Translations under genes and position numbers: made by a program
Source: Phylloscopus collybita
Taxonomy: Eukaryota; Chordata; Aves; Passeriformes; Phylloscopidae
Assembly: GCA_027886175.1 (NCBI GenBank)
Contig: JAJNNQ010000137.1
Span: forward strand, 2,670,001-2,734,000
DNA length: 64,000 bases
Reading direction: 5' to 3'
The notes under the pieces: generated by a model
Seen by the model: only the letters and a program-made list of their open reading frames with translations
Database searches by the model: none
What the model was told of the DNA's origin: nothing
In this document: positions 60,214 to 64,000 of the stretch, piece after piece
How positions within the stretch are numbered: position 1 is the first letter of the stretch
Layout: each line of letters begins with the position of its first letter

Positions 60214-60458
60214 GTCACAGGACAAGGGGGAATGGATTCAAGCAGGAAGAGAGCAGTTTTAGATGATGTATTGGGAGTAAATTCTTTACTGTGGGGGTAG
60301 GGAGGCCCTGACACAGGTTACACAGAGAGGATTTGGCTGCCCCATCCCTGGAAGTGTCCAGCCTGTGGTTGTGGAAGGTGTCCCTACCATGACAGAGGGT
60401 GGGACTGGATGGGCTTTAAGGTCTCTTCTTACTGAAACCATTCTGTGATTCTGTGAAA
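60214..60458 (+). mobile_element. CR1 LINE 3' end
   Basis: Plus-sense CR1: 'CACAGGACAAGGGGGAATGG', 'TTGGGAGTAAATTCTTTACT', 'CTGCCCCATCCCTGGAAGTG', 'GGACTGGATGGGCTTTAAGG', and the terminal 'ATTCTGTGATTCTGTGA'. It is well preserved, including the terminal repeat. Confidence 0.93.
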
Positions 60459-60875
60459 TGAGGAAAAACAAAAACCCCAGCATACTCATCAGAAGAAACT
60501 GGGTGAGATGAATCTGTCTTTAAAGGTCAGATTGAATTTGGGTGTTACACTTTCTGTTCATTCCATATGGTCAGTGGCAGCATCGGTTGAGCTGTTTCTG
60601 AGTTTTTAAGATGAGTTTGTGTCTGGACTTATTCACACACTACCAAGAAAAGGAAAACCCAAACCCAGCCCTGAAGTGGATCTTTTAACTTACAAGTTGT
60701 TAGTGGTTGTTCACCCAAATAAAGGACTGATCTGACTCGATGGAAATATTGTGGTGCTTTACCCTCAATATTGCGAGGTTGCAGTGCTCAGGTTTGTGTG
60801 GGTGAGTGGGCAGTCCTGCCTCAGTGTGCAGATTCAGACTCTTCAGCAGCCTCTGGGCCAAGGTAAATGAACTTT

Positions 60876-61567
60876 TGTCTTGGTTTGGAAAGACAGCTAT
60901 CTGCCAGGGAAAGTTGAAGCTCCTTGGAATGGAGAATGTAAACCCCCTCCCTCCAAATTATTATAATTTTGCAATTAGGGGCTTTCAGGCAAAGAGATGG
61001 AAATAGGAATAAAAGTTCTTTACTAGGAATATTAACAATACAAATGTAGTAGTACAAAAAGAAAAAAGAGCGAGCAAGCAAGCAAGCAAAAAATCCTAGA
61101 AACCCTGACAGAGTCAGAGATACAGCCTTGACCCCCTGTTGGCCAGGGTGTTGGAAGCAGTCCAAAAGTGAGTCCTCTTGCAGTGGCAGATGTGGTTCTG
61201 TTGGAGCAGAGATGATCCTGAGAGAAAAGGGTCCAGTGATGGTGAGAAGGGTCTGGTCTTTGTCCAGGAATCCAGTGGAACCAGATCCCTGGTGTTCCTA
61301 CATCTCAGTTTTTATCCGGGTAGGAATGGTTGGCTCTCCACACTGGGTGGAGCATCTCACAATGGGATAATGGAATGTGTCCTGTCCTTGGAGAGCCTTA
61401 ATGGCCCATTAGCAGAAGATATCCCCTGGAGGGAGGACAGGTGGTGAAAGAGATAAGATCTGCCCCACCTGGTTTGAACAGTTGCCCCATTATCAGAAGG
61501 CATCCTCCCCCCTCCCCCCAGAGTTACAAGAGATAAATAAAAAACATCTCCTCAGCTGCTTTCAACA
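60876..61567 (-). mobile_element. Solo ERV LTR, minus sense
   Basis: On the minus strand the element runs from TGTTGAAAGCAG to CCAAGACA. It has a GATAAAAACTG TATA-type box (plus 61,306-61,316), an AGTAAAGAAC segment in the polyadenylation region (plus about 61,018-61,027), and the 'TTATAATAATTTGGAGGGAG' part near the 3' end. This layout matches a common songbird LTR recalled from memory. A GCAA tetranucleotide run (61,069-61,088) lies inside. No internal retroviral genes are attached. No clean target duplication is seen. Confidence 0.8.
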
Positions 61568-63936
61568 GATGAAATAGAATACACATTTTTGGTTCCATAA
61601 CCCAAGACAACTTTTTCTGTTCCCTTTTGTTCTGTCTGTAGTTTCCTCAGTTTTGGGCTCTGCAAGAATGCAGACTGGTCTAAAAACTATGTAAATTATT
61701 ACATAATGTAGGGGTTTTCTTCCAGCTGGGTGGTAGCTGATCTTGGTGTCTAGCAGGTTTGAAAAGCACTTATGCCCACCAAACCTTAGAGCAGGTGTTT
61801 GCTTCAGCAGTGGCATTTGCTGATCTCCTTTTTATGTTAATTTGGGGAAAGACAATAGTTTCTGGAGGTCTGAAGGATGCTGAGAGCTCGGTGTTTATTT
61901 GTTCCCATCAAATAAACGTGGATTGAATGCAAATATTTAGGGCTGGTGTCAGGACAGAGAGGATGAGGGGTGTTTTCAGTTAATGTCTGCCAAGAATTAA
62001 GGAAAATTAACACAAAATTCTTGTGGTTTGGGAGAATACTCACTGGAGGAGTTGTCTGCTCCACAGATGGGGGCTGTATGGAGTAGTTGGGATAACTGGT
62101 TTGAAACAAGGGTTCATGTACAATTTGCAGGGGGATGTTTCACTTTCTAGATACAGTAATTTGTAGTTAGTTGTTGAGCAGTTCTCAAGGGAAAGACCCC
62201 ACAGTCCTTGCTCAGGCAGAAATCTTACTGAAATAAATCACTGGTAAGATTTGGTTGGTGTCAAGGCCTGAAAAAGCCTCTGCAATGACTTAAGTGTGAG
62301 GCAGGACTCCTCAGCAATCAGTGAATAATGGGCTTGGTGTTTATTAAGAGAATTTGTTTCCTTCAAGTTGTCTATTTTCACCTTCTGTAAGCCCTAAGGT
62401 TATTTCAGGAATGATGTTTCTGGTGTTGCCTATTTTAGACACTTGACGTGGGATTTCAGACTCTGCTGAGGTGTTGGCAGTGGTACAACATGTGGCTGGT
62501 TTAGGGTAACTCCTGCTCAGATTTTGGTGCAAATACCATCTCCTCTGCAGGTTTTCAGAGCTCTGATTTCCCTGCAACTGAGGGTTTCACCTAACTAGCA
62601 TTGTGAAAGGTGAGACTCATGTAATCCCACTGGATTTAGATTAATCTCACCTGGCTGTCTCATTTTTGAAGTGAGATGAGATTTATCCAGAGTCTCCTAA
62701 TTGTTGGAATAATTCCAAACAGCAGGTAGTCAGATCTTATCTTTTTATCATCGTGGCTCTAAAGAGGGAACTTAAGCTTCCTTTGTAGTTGTTATTTCTT
62801 GGTGTTCTGCCATAAAAAGCAGAGAACAGTCTAAAGATAATTGGGCAAAGGAAACTCAGTTCTGGATGTGGAGGGGTTTTTGTGTTGGTAGAAGAGGATG
62901 AACATCCTAAAGACTGAAGTGAAACTCACTTGAAAAAAAAAACAACAACTTGATTTGGTATATAAGCAGTTTTTTAGAATGATGCTGCTGCTCCTCCTTG
63001 AAGCTCTTCCAACTGAAATACACACTGCCATATGCTGCTGGAATACCAGCACACGAACTGGATTAAAATACAAATGAACAGAACTGCAGTTTGAGGCTTT
63101 AGTTCTGCAGAGGGATCCAAAATGGTTCCCTTTTTCACTCTACTAAACACCTAAAGTTAGTTTTACAACGTGCCCATGCAAAACATTTTGGAGGCTTTGG
63201 GTCTGAAACGAAGATGAAGAGGTTGAGAGGGAGACAAAAGTTATTTTTCCAATTTTCTTGTCCTAATCTAGGGGCAGGCACAGGTGACTTGGTGCCAGTG
63301 TTCCACCTATAGCAAATAAAGAGATAAGAGAAATTTTGTAAGCAGCTCAAGAAGCTTGGATACTTCATTGGGCATTCAAGCTGTCTTTTTCTATGGGACT
63401 AATCCAGATACTTGGTAGCTTCCAGAACTGTAGCTGTAGTTTCACACTCCTGCTCTTTACTTAAAATAGCCTTAAGACACCAATATTTAAGTGTTAGCTA
63501 GGATTTGGACTTTTTAATGTGTGTATTAATCTTTTAATATCTACTTTTGTATTTTAGGAGAATTTGTGGACCATATAAACAGCCTTGTAATTGGGAACAG
63601 ATAGTTTAGATGCCTCATTTTTATGTTTTACATGGATACTTGATAAGGAAAAAAGCAAAGTTTCCAGCTACTCCTCTGCTGAAAATTGTTTTGAGCCACA
63701 GTAATGATGAATAATAATGAGCAATAAATTAGCAGAGCTGTATATTGCTGTCATTGATGGGGAAGTGCTCCTGCTGATTTTATTCCAAGTGCTGATCCCA
63801 TAGTGGTTGATGCTGTGATAGTGGGAGGAAACATATTGGTTTAATTCATGTGTTTCATTAAAGCCATAGATACTTATTTTAGTAAAAATCAGGTACTTGC
63901 AATCTTAAAAGCCTGGAAGACTGTGATGCAAACCAG
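61568..63936. other. Probable intron, no coding exon seen
   Basis: No coding exon or clear repeat is seen. The frames are short and without domains. Confidence 0.5.
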
Positions 63937-64000
63937 TTCTCTTCTTTCCTCCTTCTTTCCTCTCCTTCTTTCCTCTCCTTCTTTCCTCTCCTCCTTCTTT
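63937..64000 (+). repeat. Pyrimidine-only minisatellite, runs off the window
   Basis: All 64 bases are C or T. The unit CTTCTTTCCTCTC (13 bp) repeats three times in perfect form, with an 11-bp variant before and a further variant after. The array continues beyond the window. Such mirror-symmetric polypyrimidine DNA can form triplexes. Confidence 0.92.

Noticed and set aside
61069..61088. GCAA repeat as an independent microsatellite
   Set aside because: It is part of the LTR at 60,876-61,567 and too short to list separately.
61128..61447. Plus-strand frames of 80-89 codons
   Set aside because: They lie inside a minus-sense solo LTR.
1..64000. Search for tRNA, rRNA, snRNA, CRISPR arrays or bacterial-type operons
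   Set aside because: No B-box-like tRNA core with a cloverleaf, no rRNA similarity and no regularly spaced repeats with unique spacers were seen by eye. A scan with tRNAscan-SE and Infernal would settle the RNA genes.

Overview
The window is vertebrate nuclear DNA, almost certainly from a bird and probably a songbird. Recognisable interspersed repeats are nearly all CR1 LINE 3' ends and solo endogenous-retrovirus LTRs. I saw no mammalian SINE or L1 sequence. There are no bacterial operons, no CRISPR arrays, and no open frame that I can assign to a known protein. Repeat families were recognised from memory of their sequences, not by a database search.

Layout. Positions 1-14,900 are gene-poor. 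They hold a CR1 3' end cut by the window edge, one solo LTR with a visible 4-bp target duplication, two old decayed CR1 copies (about 4.05-4.72 kb and 6.4-7.95 kb), a weak coding-like fragment near 3.9 kb, and a possible regulatory element near 10.5-10.9 kb. Positions 14,900-17,570 form a dense CpG island, the main functional landmark. On the + strand it holds two candidate first exons with splice donors (ending at 16,094 and 16,947), a perfect 15-bp-stem hairpin between them, a TATA-like box, paired CCAAT boxes and paired CACGTG E-boxes. A degenerate minisatellite of about 44 bp lies at its right edge.

Positions 17.6-64 kb look like one long non-coding stretch, most simply the large first intron of a + strand gene that starts in the island. 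By eye the + strand is richer in T and G than in A and C there, as expected for a transcribed sense strand. It carries CR1 fragments, three further LTR loci (one beside a partial inverted copy of the same family, one apparently nested in a CR1), long A/C or G/T tracts, a 61-nt T run, a TA microsatellite and a small internal CpG cluster at about 22.9 kb. I could not name the gene and found no convincing internal coding exon.

No new multi-gene system is visible. The items most worth a second look are the structure of the island, the small internal CpG cluster, the coding-like fragment at 3.9 kb and the facing LTR fragments at 51-52 kb.
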